From NCBI GenBank assembly GCA_015680635.1, contig JAABOA010000492.1, positions 1-14,355 on the forward strand: a DNA stretch of 14,355 nt, given 5' to 3'. Below the pieces are notes generated by a model. It saw nothing but the letters and a program-made list of their open reading frames with translations, had not been told where the DNA came from and did no database searches. Source of the DNA: Lunasporangiospora selenospora. Its lineage: Eukaryota > Mortierellomycota > Mortierellomycetes > Mortierellales > Mortierellaceae. The translations under genes were made by a program, and so were the position numbers. Position 1 is the stretch's first letter, and every line of letters starts with the position of its first letter. Shown here in pieces: positions 1-9,153 of this stretch.

Positions 1-257
1 ATGTAGTGGTCAAGAGTAGTGCGTTGAGGAGACTTGTCAACGGCCAGGCCAAAGTAGAGGAGAGTTTGAAGTGTTTTTTCTAGACTTTCATTGGTGCTGG
101 CAGCGGCGTGTGCAAATCGGTGTTGGTTGGAAGAGAATATTGGAAGGGGAGGGTCAGAATTTTGTTACTGAGGAGGAATGTGTACTTTGACACCGGCCAT
201 AGTGGATAATGATGCAATGGAGGGAAGGGTGTAAGGTCGAATGTAGAAACGATGTGT

Positions 258-788
258 TTAAATACTGTTTGTTCTTTTGTCTGGCCATTTTCCACAGAGG
301 TTAAAAAAAGCCTTGTCTAAACTTTCTTGTTTGTGAAACCATCTGGGGATGCTGGGTATCCGTCCCGTCTTCCCATTTCTCATCTCTCTTTTCTTTGTTT
401 TTCTATCTGAATAAACTGTTTCCTCCTCTGGCTTAGTATCCAATTGCCACTTCACTGCGATTGAAAAGTTTTCCAGCCAAACGGATAGACCGCACTGTTG
501 ACGCAGCTGTTGTTGGTGGTTCCGAGTTAGATGGTCTTTCAATAGGCCACTTGATACTTTTTTTTTAGTGGGCTCGATGTGGTTCTTGAAAATCATGCAA
601 TTGAATCCGTTCCTTTCAGCATACCGGCTGATATCCTTCCCACGCGAGTTTGTGGCTCTTTCCAGAAAGAAAATGGATACATACTGCTGTTCAGACAGTA
701 CGAACAAGACGGAATCTACGAGATCAAGCTCGGCGATCCCCTTCCTTTCAGACTCTGAGGGGAAACCCGGCAGACGCTCTAATCTCAT
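258..788 (-). CDS. Unrecognised hypothetical protein, about 176 aa
   Basis: I do not recognise this protein. The frame is open from an in-frame stop near 876 down to the stop at 258. The first true ATG is at 788; the frame further upstream has only a TTG and runs into the repeat unit at 836-1058, so I take 788. The product starts MRLERLPGFPSESER, has a mixed-charge middle with a short hydrophobic run (SVLFVLSEQQYVSIFFLE, about residues 30-47), a Gln-rich stretch near residues 91-98 and a basic tail rich in Lys and Arg (around SDRKTKKREMRNGKTGR). There is no clear signal peptide and no motif I can name. It could be a real single-exon gene, the last exon of a longer gene, or a chance frame; a shorter plus-strand frame overlaps it. 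Confidence is low and rests only on length and composition. Confidence 0.3.
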   Translation of the reverse strand: MRLERLPGFPSESERKGIAELDLVDSVLFVLSEQQYVSIFFLERATNSRGKDISRYAERNGFNCMIFKNHIEPTKKKVSSGLLKDHLTRNHQQQLRQQCGLSVWLENFSIAVKWQLDTKPEEETVYSDRKTKKREMRNGKTGRIPSIPRWFHKQESLDKAFFNLCGKWPDKRTNSI

Positions 789-835
789 AGGATCAAGTGG
801 GGATGAGGTAAAGCAGCTGTGGAAGTTTTGGCAAT

Positions 836-1058
836 TTACTATGAGAATTGTCAAAACTCCAATGTGTTGGATTTAGAATAGTCTAGCAGAACCCTCAATA
901 CACAAGCGACGGCATTAAATCCAACTTGTATCGAGTATAAAAATGATGGGCTATCTCTATTCTAATTTCAAGTCATTGGAGTGTTGACAATCTACTATGA
1001 GAATTGTACTGGAAGTCCAATCTTTACAGTCTTAATCAATATTAAGCAAGACCCTCAT
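836..1058. repeat. Pair of diverged ~65-bp repeat units with extra inverted homology
   Basis: Two collinear, diverged copies lie at about 836-898 and 993-1058. Both contain ACTATGAGAATTGT and end in a similar AGCA..ACCCTCA block (AGCAGAACCCTCA and AGCAAGACCCTCA). In addition 847-881 and 957-991 are inverted copies matching at 30 of 35 positions without a gap, centred on 919; the best block is ATTGTCAAAACTCCAATG against ATTGTCAACACTCCAATG on the opposite strand. Each ACTATGAGA is itself bracketed by a short CAAT/ATTG inverted pair. This could be a decayed short transposon (MITE-like) or a duplicated hairpin. No coding content is seen inside. Confidence 0.55.
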
Positions 1059-1538
1059 CATATCCCACTGTTTTTTGCCTTTTGTATGTAAAAAAGTTAT
1101 TTATGGCATGGTTTCTTAGTCTAGATAGATATCTTATCAGGGTCTCTCTCTCTGCCACAATTCAGCCCTCCCTTACTCCTACCTCTGCCTCTCTCCTTTG
1201 TAGTCCGACCTCCTCCACTTGCACTTCGGCCCTCGATCCCTCATTCCCCCTACTCATACTTCAAGCTTATCCCTATCGCATCCAATCCTCCCTAATCAAC
1301 GTCAGCTGCCCCTCAATAGGGACGAGGCAATGCGCGTGAAGTGAATTTTATGCATTGAAGATGATGATACATAATTGGTGTCAACATCACTATCAGTTTT
1401 TTTGTTGCCTTTGAACGATTAATACTTGTGCCTGGGTCAAACCCCAGACACAGCCCTTTTTATCCACATAAGACGACGATTCTCTTGTCTCCGACAGGGT
1501 TCATGGGATGATAGACTACTGTGGACTGAGAGTACTGC
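1059..1538. other. Gene-free stretch with a pyrimidine-rich tract
   Basis: About 1140-1300 is strongly pyrimidine-rich on the plus strand, starting with a short TC run, and resembles fungal leader sequence. The open frame crossing it (ATG 1085, stop 1337-1339) is made almost entirely of Ser, Thr, Leu and Pro dictated by base composition, so I do not call it a gene. A downstream promoter target on the plus strand is not visible, because the next supported plus-strand gene begins at 2474. Confidence 0.4.
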
Positions 1539-2172
1539 CTATTTTCTCTCTGCTGTAGCAGAGACGTTATTTGTATCTCGGTAGACCCATATCTTCTTGT
1601 TCCCGAGCTGCGAGAATGGGCAACAAAAGGTGTAGTTACTCTTGACAAACTTCTCACCCTTTCCATCCAGCTTTGCGCGCTTGTAATCTTCAGAGTTGAA
1701 TGAGCCTGGTGGCACCACCCAAACCATATCGGCATTCATATCAATCCATGAGGAGCAGTCATGCAGGCCCAAAGTTCCATCCTCAAAATCTTGATCAGGA
1801 TGGTCTGGTAGTGTAATCCGTATAAAGCAGGATACTTGTTACTTCAATACAAGCAGTGGTAAATAGGCAGACACACTAATGGATCTGTCATGACAGACAT
1901 ACTGGTCGGCTGTTGATCCTCAGCAATGAGGCTCTGTTGATATCGAATAGTCGAATGAGCTTGAGATAAAGTGATAGACGGAGTTGATGAGAAGAGTTCT
2001 TTGCTCCAGCCATGTATAACTTTAGCTTTTGTCCAGTCACAAAACTGTCACAAGACTAGCTCCAAGATTAAGGACCAGGCGCAGCCATTCGATCTCGTTG
2101 AAGAAATCTACGAACAGCCTTGTCAGAACCACTTGCCACTAGATGAGCAGTGATTTTCAGCCGCTTCAGCAT
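1539..2172 (-). CDS. Tentative spliced gene or gene remnant, unrecognised product
   Basis: Three minus-strand segments look coding but the model is tentative. The last (1834 to 1539) is open to its stop and encodes HDCSSWIDMNADMVWVVPPG followed by a hydrophilic region ending KKIWVYRDTNNVSATAERK. It joins in frame to 2044-1903 (containing DWTKAKVIHGWSKELFSS) across a 68-nt intron at 1902-1835 with a strong GTATGT donor and an AACAAG acceptor. Upstream, a 34-codon frame from ATG 2172 to a stop at 2068 contains HLVASGSDKAVRRF, which resembles a WD40 strand pair, but I find no consensus donor that connects it to the second segment. The ATG at 2172 and the F-box ATG at 2474 are divergent and about 300 bp apart. 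I do not recognise the family. It may be a decayed copy, and part of the opposite strand is also open. Confidence 0.25.
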
Positions 2173-2473
2173 CAATAGATTTAGTATATCTGATCTAGCG
2201 CCTCGTTATGTTGCTACGAAACAAACGAGGACAAAATGTCCACAGAGGAGCTAAAAGTAGCGGATTGGGAGTCTGGGCTGTGTGACTGACTCGGGGAATA
2301 TGATGTTCTCAGGGCTTCACTGCCTCTTGGATTTTTGGGTAGCTGACGAACAACGGATAAGGAACAGAGATCCTCCTTGCCCCTCTGCCTCAAACAACAC
2401 CCACTCACAGCAGCAGTGTCTTTTTCTCCTCTGTGTTACATGATGTCTCAATTCACTCGCCTCAGATCTAATC
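2173..2473. promoter_or_regulatory. Upstream/leader region of the F-box gene
   Basis: This 301-bp interval separates the F-box start from the tentative divergent gene. The last 75 bases before the ATG are pyrimidine-rich (for example GTGTCTTTTTCTCCTCTGTG near 2417), as is common for fungal leaders. The ATG at 2474 has A at -3 (AATCATGT). I see no clear TATA box. Treating the interval as a shared bidirectional promoter is inference that depends on the divergent gene being real. Confidence 0.35.
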
Positions 2474-4931
2474 ATGTCCGATCCTCGGCCAGAGCTCCCA
2501 CCAGAATGCATCCGACTCATTCTTCAGCATCTTGAGGATACAAAAGATTGTGCGACTCTTGCTTCCATGCTGTGTGTCAGTCGACGCATGTTCGATTTGG
2601 CAGCCCCGATTCTCTACACCAATCCATTCCAGTTTTTCACCGACCTGGGAATCATTGATCAGTTTCCGTTTTTCGAACTTGTCAAACTGTTGACTTTACC
2701 ATCAGTGATAAAAGACGCCGAGGATTTTAATGGCGACACTCGGAGCTTATAGAGTATCGGGATACTCTCTTGCTTGATGGTCAGTATTCCACAGGGGGTT
2801 GATAGACTCAAATGCATAGGGACAAAGAAGGGGCAGTCTGATATGCTTGTATGTTAACTCTCTCAATGTTCTCGGGCATCAACAATCCAATGGTTGGGAT
2901 AATCAAATTCTCTTCACACTATAGCCCCGAAAACAGACTATCTCCAGTTCGTTCGTCATATTTACTTTGACGGACAGGCCATGGAGAGTGCTATGGACAT
3001 AAGGGATTACATGCCTCACAGTCTGATAAGACATCTTGGTCGGTTGTTCCTAGATCATGATGGGCACACCTTTATGGAGATCCTGACCGAAATCACTCGG
3101 GCACTTGTGGGACCTATTGCAGGGCAACTCAAGTCGTTGAACATTCCAGTCTGGGATATCGAGTGGTACCTAGAACATGTTCAGGAGTTCAGGTCGTTGG
3201 AACATGTCACCTTTCTAGAGGTCAATGTGGATTCACTCACTACCTTCTCGGAAGTTGTATATCGGGGCATAGTCAACTATCTGGGTCTCGAAGGATACGG
3301 AGAGAACCTTGGGACCTTTGATATCATGTGTGCATTTATCAAACAACACTCAGAGACCTTCAAAGATATCCTGAGAACCGTCGATGTCTTTCACACAAAG
3401 ACACATATGACGTATGAGACAACGTGTACTGTTCCGCAACTGGTCGAACTTTTAGGGCTTCTCCCACCTCTCAAGAATCCAAGGCATTTGGACCAATCCT
3501 CAATCCTTCACTTTTTGGTTCATGCGGACAAAACCAATCTGGATTATATCAATTCGATCTCCATCCCCCGATACGCAGGACTCGGTATTGTAGATATGCT
3601 GAGTACAAATCCACCATTCCTCCATCGCTGTCGGAGGCTGAGACATTTGCAGATTCCTGTAACTTCCCCTGATATGTTCAAATGGGCTGTCAAGGAACGT
3701 ACTCTTTGGAATGATAGTCTTCGGAGAGATATCAGCAGTGATGACGGAGAAGATCGCGAAAATACTCAGCTCAACATTTCGTCTGTTCTAGAAAAGACTC
3801 AACAGCAACATCCACTAGTGGGTCCACCGATTCAACTCACATCGATCAAACTTCTAGAGTTGAACGAGCTGAACCTCCGCTCGATTGATGATGTTATATT
3901 CGCATTCGGAAACACTTTGAGAGATCTTAGCTTTCTGCAAGAATGGTTTGAACATATTCGGCCAATGAAAGAGGATGAGATGCAAGATGTTGTGGTGATC
4001 GACCAAAAATGGATGGATCGACTACCTCACCTGAGACGGATTAGGATTGATTTTGGGACCTGTCTTCGTGCTTGGATTCAGCCTGAAGCGATGGGCAGGC
4101 TTCAAGTAACAAAGTTCTCTGTTTCTCAAAGTTGTCACGATGAAACTATGTTCCCTCCCGGGCTTGCTGAATCCGTGATCGAGCCTATGAATGCTACTGG
4201 CTTGAAAACGATCAAGCTTCTCGGACTGGCTGCTGCCAATTTTCATCCAGACTCATTCCAGAGTGCCAAAGAACTCGAAAAGGTAGAGGTGGGTATGAGG
4301 AGTGCTTTGAGTCAGCTTGAGAGTCCTCACGAGCTTCTCCCAACGGTTCTGCTGCGACAACGGGATGTGTTGATGAAGGCGTCCTGGGACTGGTACCTGC
4401 CATGTTTGCATACTCTTATCTTGTATGGCAATTTTGCCGAATTCTTCAAGTTTCGAATGTTGAGACGGTGTCCATCCTTGAAACACCTGGGGCTTTACAT
4501 CCCGACAACGCGAGTGCTCACTGTGGAAGAGCTCAAAGAGAATGGCTATTGCGCAACAGGAACAGTCGATATTAGGGAGTTGACGGGGACAGAGGCACGA
4601 GAGGAGGAGAAGCAAGTCATGGCGCCAAATTTGGAGAAATTTATGCTGTATGGGGAATGGATAATTTTAATTGAGGTATGGCGGGTACTATTGGAAACCA
4701 TTGCGCCAAACATTGTTTTTTTTGTTTGCGAAGGACTGTCAAGGGTTTAATACTAAAGAGTGGATCAATTTGACTCGCGGGATGGCTCATCTTCAATCAG
4801 TCATAAGGAGAAGGGAGGATTGTGAGCCAGATATTGATCCAAGCTGGACATCCTTACCAGGAGATGATATCATTCATTATTCAGTTTACCAAGGCGAGTA
4901 TCAGCTTAAGCGTCGTATGGAGGGGCTTTAG
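2474..4931 (+). CDS. F-box / degenerate LRR protein, frame interrupted twice (possible pseudogene)
   Basis: Residues 8-20 (LPPECIRLILQHL) match an F-box start, and the region through RRMFDLAAPILYTNPFQFF fits the rest of the domain. F-box proteins usually bind Skp1 and present substrates to SCF ubiquitin ligases. The remainder is a horseshoe-like series of weak leucine-rich repeats: CRRLRHLQIPVTSPDMFKWA, LHTLILYGNFAEFFKFRMLR and CPSLKHLGLYI recur in a Mortierella F-box family I know from memory. The intron at 2780-2924 has donor GTCAGT and acceptor CTATAG and joins LLLD to APKTDYLQFVRHIYF in frame. Before it, the first exon hits a stop at 2750 while the continuing frame (ELIEYRDTLLLD) is shifted. 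After it, 2925-4750 is open, then the frame shifts at a T8 run (4715-4722) and continues to the stop at 4929-4931 (DCQGFNTKEWINLTRG). The full product would be about 770 aa. Either two short introns or two indels are needed. Confidence 0.8.
2780..2924 (+). other. Intron of the F-box gene (145 nt)
   Basis: The donor is GATG|GTCAGT and the acceptor CACTATAG|CCCC. The interval contains in-frame stops and a TTAAC branch-point-like site. Splicing creates a codon split after its first base (G|CC) and joins the frame that carries LIEYRDTLLLD to the long downstream frame beginning APKTDYLQFVRH. The same junction in relatives I remember also lies just before a [DN]YL..VRH segment, which supports the call. 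Confidence 0.7.
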
Positions 4932-4952
4932 AAAGGGAAGTAGAGGATTATT

Positions 4953-4958
4953 AATAAA
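4953..4958 (+). terminator. Poly(A) signal of the F-box gene
   Basis: A perfect AATAAA lies 22 bp after the stop codon that ends at 4931. It supports 4931 rather than 4750 as the true end of the gene, because it is correctly placed for the longer frame. Confidence 0.5.
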
Positions 4959-5491
4959 AAAAGCTTCCATACACCGAAAATTCAACCCACGGTCTGTCCT
5001 TCAGCTCGAGCATTGCTAGAAGAGTGAATGAGTGAGTGTGTTGAGCCAACTATTTGATAATCCCCCAAACTTTTAACTTGTTGCCTTGACTCCCTGACTT
5101 CAACTTTACTGACGACTGTTCTCCGATTCCACACGGAAACTTTAGTGCGACCCCTTCAACTCTTTCAAAGCAGCTCAGTCTCTGGTCTTGCTTTGCCTCA
5201 ACTCTGTTGTGTATTGGTTCCTACAGCAGTGATATTTTCGTCGGTTGGTTTCTCATATATCATAGATACTATGTGAGGGAAAGAGCATCCCTCGGAGCAA
5301 ACCCTGGATGTTGCAGACATTTTTTTTTCTTAAAAAAAAAATGCGCTTTAAGAATGTGTTGTATGGCTGGCGGTTGCCTCGTCAAACCGGGCTCAGTTTG
5401 ATCATGGCAATTTGTTTTCAGCCCTCGATATGTCAGAACAAGTGTCCATGACTAAAGTAGATCGCGCCTGTAAAGTCGGTGAAGAGCGACC

Positions 5492-5629
5492 ATGACACTC
5501 GATAAACTTTTAAATGTCGAGACCAACAGCGACGCAGTGCTACAGGGTATCATGGAGCAGTTACCTTATTCAAAAGAGCTCGCTGGAAAATATAGGATGG
5601 ATTGTGATACACCCATAGATACAAGCTAA
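5492..5629 (+). CDS. Possible small ORF or gene fragment, 45 aa
   Basis: The frame runs from ATG 5492 to TAA 5627-5629 and encodes a soluble peptide beginning MTLDKLLNVETNSDAVLQGI, helix-compatible and balanced in charge. No family is recognised. It is flanked by other short frames in different phases, and no poly(A) or leader signal marks it. It is as likely to be a chance frame or the remnant of a larger gene as a real small protein. Confidence 0.15.
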   Translation: MTLDKLLNVETNSDAVLQGIMEQLPYSKELAGKYRMDCDTPIDTS

Positions 5630-5863
5630 AACTAGATAAAAAGTGGACTTCACGGCCAAGGTATGACTGGCCCAAGCGCATGGCACCAAATCGAGTGTCC
5701 TGTCTGTCTTACAAAACGAGCAAGTTCGATGCAGAGGGGGTTGACTCAGCTAAAGGTAGGAGCTAGATCTTGTCGTGGATAATGTCTTGTTTGAAAAAAG
5801 AGGGTAGTGTTCCCAAAGGTGGATGGGTCTGATCAGAGCAAGTCAATTGGATACAAATTTGGG

Positions 5864-5869
5864 TTTATT
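5864..5869 (-). terminator. Poly(A) signal of gene A
   Basis: TTTATT on the plus strand gives AATAAA on the minus strand, about 68 bp beyond the gene A stop codon at 5937. Position and orientation fit 3' end formation of gene A. Confidence 0.45.
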
Positions 5870-5936
5870 TTATATCTGTGTGTGGGGGGGTTATCTGTAC
5901 TTTTTTCTCTTGTCTTTTCAAAGGACATTGATATCT

Positions 5937-8900
5937 CTAGTCTTGAAGGTCGCGAAGATCTAAGACAGACTTGGAATACTTGAATGCATTGAGTAGGATA
6001 TCGAAATGGGACTGCTGAAGCTCTCCATACTGCACCGCCTGAGCTAACCCTGGTGTATGAATAGTCAGATCTGCATCACTCGGAACATATTTCCCAAGAG
6101 CTGAAATCCTCAAAATTTGAAAGTTGGTTCGAACCAGCCGCATCATCTGAAGCGATTCATAATTCAAGACGTGGAATAGATCCTCCCATCCAAGTGGAGA
6201 CAGTTTCAAGGATCGAAACTCCAGTAGTTCCAGCTTTTTACGCTTGGTCATAAGAATGATCGTTGACGCCAGTTTCCCAATCAGTCGATCCTCTGTTGCC
6301 CACTCCATTGCATTCGCAGGACCAAACGTAAACCGTTTCAAATAGGGCATATAGTGTGCTCCAAACGTAAACGTCGTCACGTCGTTTACCCAATGATCCG
6401 AGCCACTCCCCGAAATTTCAATCGAGACCAAAGCCTTGGCACAGAGACGGATCATGGAAGAGGTTATGGACAAGACTTTGCTCGAACTGATTTCTGAGAC
6501 GATCTCGAACCTTGGAAGCGCCGGACTTTGCATAAACCTTTTCAATGCTTGTTCTCGCTCGTTGGTCCAGCTACCGATACAATGGAGCCCATGTTGATTG
6601 CGCCAAGGCCAAGTATCGTTTTCCGTGATAACGATGGTGCACGGGGCATACTGGAGACTGAGCCGGCTACTTTCTCCACCACGATCATCTTCCACCAAAG
6701 ACATGGACAATACCTCTCCACGATTGAAGTCCACTACAAGACTGTTGGAATGACATCCTGCATTGAGGATCACTGTTCGAAGTGGATGGGACATTTCCTT
6801 GAGGAGTGCTGTTATCGCAATGATGTCAATAAAACCGGGTTTGAGGTCATAGACAATCGTGAGAGATTGAACTTGAGAGTTGCCTTCGAGGATCGTGATC
6901 ATGTTGTGCTGTGTCACAACAGAACTCGGGATCGTCAACCGCGCTAGTTGCCTCCACCGAATTGATTTCAGGAATGTTGAAACTTCAGAGTCCCTTAGCG
7001 CGCCAAGTTTGAGGAGACGTATCTCATATCCTGGGTCTCGATTTGTTGATGGACTCTCTGACCTTAAGGACGTTATCGTAAAAGACAGCAACCTTACACC
7101 AGGTCGAATGCTGCTCTCCAAGAAAATCGTGGAGAGATTTGGAAAGACAGAAAAGAGGACTGCGAGCGGGGTCAATCCCGAGAAGCCACAGTCCCAGAGG
7201 TAAAGTGATCGAAGATTCTCTGTGCCGGGGCCGCTTGGAAAGTGAAAGATCCGATCAAACCAGTTGCGACAGTTGGTAAGCGCAAATGACCGAACACGAC
7301 TCTTTGCTGCCATATGAGTAAGAGAGTCAAATGTCCGACAGGCTGACCGATTGATGGCATCTCCTGAGAGTTGAATATGAGCAACTTGGCAAGCCTGAAC
7401 TGCTTTCTGAAGTTGATCCAAATCTTGTGGGGTCACATCCCAGTTGAGAGAAATGTCGAGCTCAACAACGGCTTTAGCATTTGCCATCAGATCGTAAAAC
7501 CGAGTTGCCTCCTCGGCCGAGTCGAGTCGGATTGAGACGCGACCAAAACCTTCTTCAAATGAACCGCCGCTGGTAAGGATCCTCTCGAGAAGTTGTTGAC
7601 GAGTATGGAGGTCAGCCATTTCTTGGTATCGGGAGTGACAGACCCATTTGGTCAAGCCCTCGCGGTTAGCGATTCGATAAAGACCCCCTGGGGCTTCACC
7701 TGAGACGCTGTTGACAAAGAAGGATCTCAAGTGATCAAGCTTAATTCTTTTCTGCAACACTGGAGTGTGAGTGGTATAGTCTCCTTGAGCATTGTTGAGT
7801 GATATGACAGCTTCATTGATGATCCTGTGAATATTTGTGCGAAGAAAATCGGTCGTCTCCAGGGTCGGTCCTTCAGCGTCAGCAAAGTCGATCGTGGCCG
7901 GGAGTGATTCGGCTGTCTCAATAGTGGGGGTCTTGTGCACGTACACCTTGAGAGTCTCTCGTAGGTAGGACCCAAAGTTGGTCAGAAATTTTCCGCGATC
8001 ATGAATGTCATATCCTCCATGCTTGGCTACATGAGCTTGACATAAAGATAGCCTTGAAGGATCCTCCACACCCCTTTGGCTATTGTCGCATAGAAAATAG
8101 AGGCGGAATGGAGTCCTGAAAGGGTTGAATTTGAAATGAAGAACACTACTAGGTAGAATGATAAAGTGGGGAGCAATTGGCCCAGAAATACGGCATGGAC
8201 GAGTGTGGATGGGGTGACCCAATTTTATGAGAGGGCCCTTTAGTTTTTTTTGAAGGGTGTTAGTTTGTTGGTGCATGTCATTTAATTTTCGCCGAAGGGT
8301 GTAATCCGTCTCGGCGACCATCTCGAGCTCGCGACGGGGTGCGTGCATTGACTCCATGATGCTCTTTGCCAGACCATGGTGCCGCAGTTTGACAGCATGG
8401 ATGTAGGACAGCACAAGTTTCCGATAAGACTGGAAGAGATTTCCTGTATCCTTTCTGTTGTGCGGCGCAGCATTGGTCGAGTCGCCAAGTCCGGTCGTTT
8501 TGTGAGATGGTTTAGAGCTTGTGCCTCCTATTTCAGGACTGCGTGTGGTGACCGTTGTAGAGGCTTCGGTGCCATGAGGATGAGAATCGGCATCAGGGGG
8601 AGTCTGGCTGGATCCTGACATGGTTTTGTTCCAGGGGGTCCTAGAGTCGAAATCGGGGTCGAGTGTACCTGATTCCGAAAATATCTTTTCTTCTGCTATT
8701 CGCAAGTCCAGAACAATATCGAGGATGGTTTCCGGATAGGCCTTGATCCTCTTGGGAAGGATACTAGTCGATTGTAGTCGAATAAACAAAAAACAAAGCC
8801 ATGAGAAAGGTGCTCTGTTTGTGTGAGAAAAAAAAGAGAAGAAAGGTCCGTGTGAAGATGGACGCGCCAGCTGACTGGAGATACAGTTCCAAGTTCCCCA

Positions 8901-9153
8901 ACTCACAAAACAACAGACTACAGACTTTTACGACTCCTTCTATCGACTATTCCTACATGTTGAGGTCTCGGTCGCGTTCAAACTCGACCAAGTGGTCCTC
9001 TTTGTAGACTTGCTTGACACCTGGAAATGCACATTCAATGCTGTTCCAGAGAATGACTTGCTCATTGGCAGGGTCATCCTGTAAGGTCTTGAGGATGACA
9101 GGACTCTGTAGAGTAGTCCCCGTGATGCAACGGAATTGCTGTCCGTTTGTCAT
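5937..9153 (-). CDS. Gene A: N-terminal module + coiled-coil + conserved core + LRR/RNI-like protein, 1007 aa
   Basis: Two exons, 9153-8957 and 8763-5937, joined across a 193-nt intron. ATG 9153 is chosen because it has A at -3 and aligns with the start of gene B; the codon three positions upstream is TTG. Residues 1-86 form a compact module (VILWNSIECAFPGVK, then LNIILPKRIKAYPETILDIV). Residues 87-170 are a Ser/Thr/Pro/His-rich linker. Residues 175-245 are helical with coiled-coil character (LRRKLNDMHQQTNTLQKKLK). Residues 264-446 are the core: APHFIILPSS, FRLYFLCDNS, HGGYDI, and GGLYRIANREGLTKWVC. Residues about 457-1007 are irregular leucine-rich segments (LRSLYLWDCGFSG, LELLEFRSLKLSPLGW), a horseshoe fold likely used for binding. 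No signal peptide, membrane span or catalytic motif is seen. From memory the core plus repeats is a large Mortierella-specific family of unknown function. It is a tandem paralogue of gene B. Confidence 0.88.
8764..8956 (-). other. Intron of gene A (193 nt)
   Basis: The donor is AACAT|GTAGGA and the acceptor ATCGACTAG|TATC. It splits codon 66 after the second base, giving Ile and joining RDLN to IILPKRIKAYPE, matching the junction in gene B. A second in-frame acceptor (AAACAG|AGCA) 51 nt earlier is discussed in the findings. The part of the long frame upstream of 8763 is intronic, so the second exon should not be read as an independent start. Confidence 0.85.

Larger units (their letters stand above)
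4932..5936. other. Convergent intergenic region between F-box gene and gene A
   Basis: Poly(A) signals sit at both edges. The middle holds a pyrimidine-rich stretch (about 5080-5220) and a T-run/A-run inverted repeat at 5318-5343. At about 5430-5770, several short plus-strand frames of protein-like composition occur in different frames: ATG 5430 with 21 codons, ATG 5492 to stop 5629 with 45 codons, and a frame ending near 5768. None has a start, length and splice structure good enough to annotate as a gene; they may be a decayed gene or chance. Confidence 0.4.

Noticed and set aside
568-876. Plus-strand frame overlapping the 258-788 minus-strand frame
   Set aside because: Its ATG lies inside the frame, it runs through the repeat unit, and its composition is less protein-like than the opposite strand.
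1082-1339. Plus-strand 85-codon frame
   Set aside because: It reads a pyrimidine-rich tract; Ser/Thr/Leu/Pro content is explained by base composition.
1971-2153. Plus-strand 60-codon frame opposite the tentative minus-strand gene
   Set aside because: It has no ATG at its start and no leader or poly(A) context. It is recorded because it weakens the case for the minus-strand gene.
4253-4615. 120-codon minus-strand frame inside the F-box gene
   Set aside because: Antisense shadow of the leucine-rich coding region, which is in a recognised family.
6528-7203. Long plus-strand frames opposite gene A
   Set aside because: Antisense shadows of a well-supported coding exon.
8764-8906. Upstream extension of gene A exon 2 as its own start
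   Set aside because: The extension contains the intron polypyrimidine tract, and the splice junction shared with gene B explains the frame.
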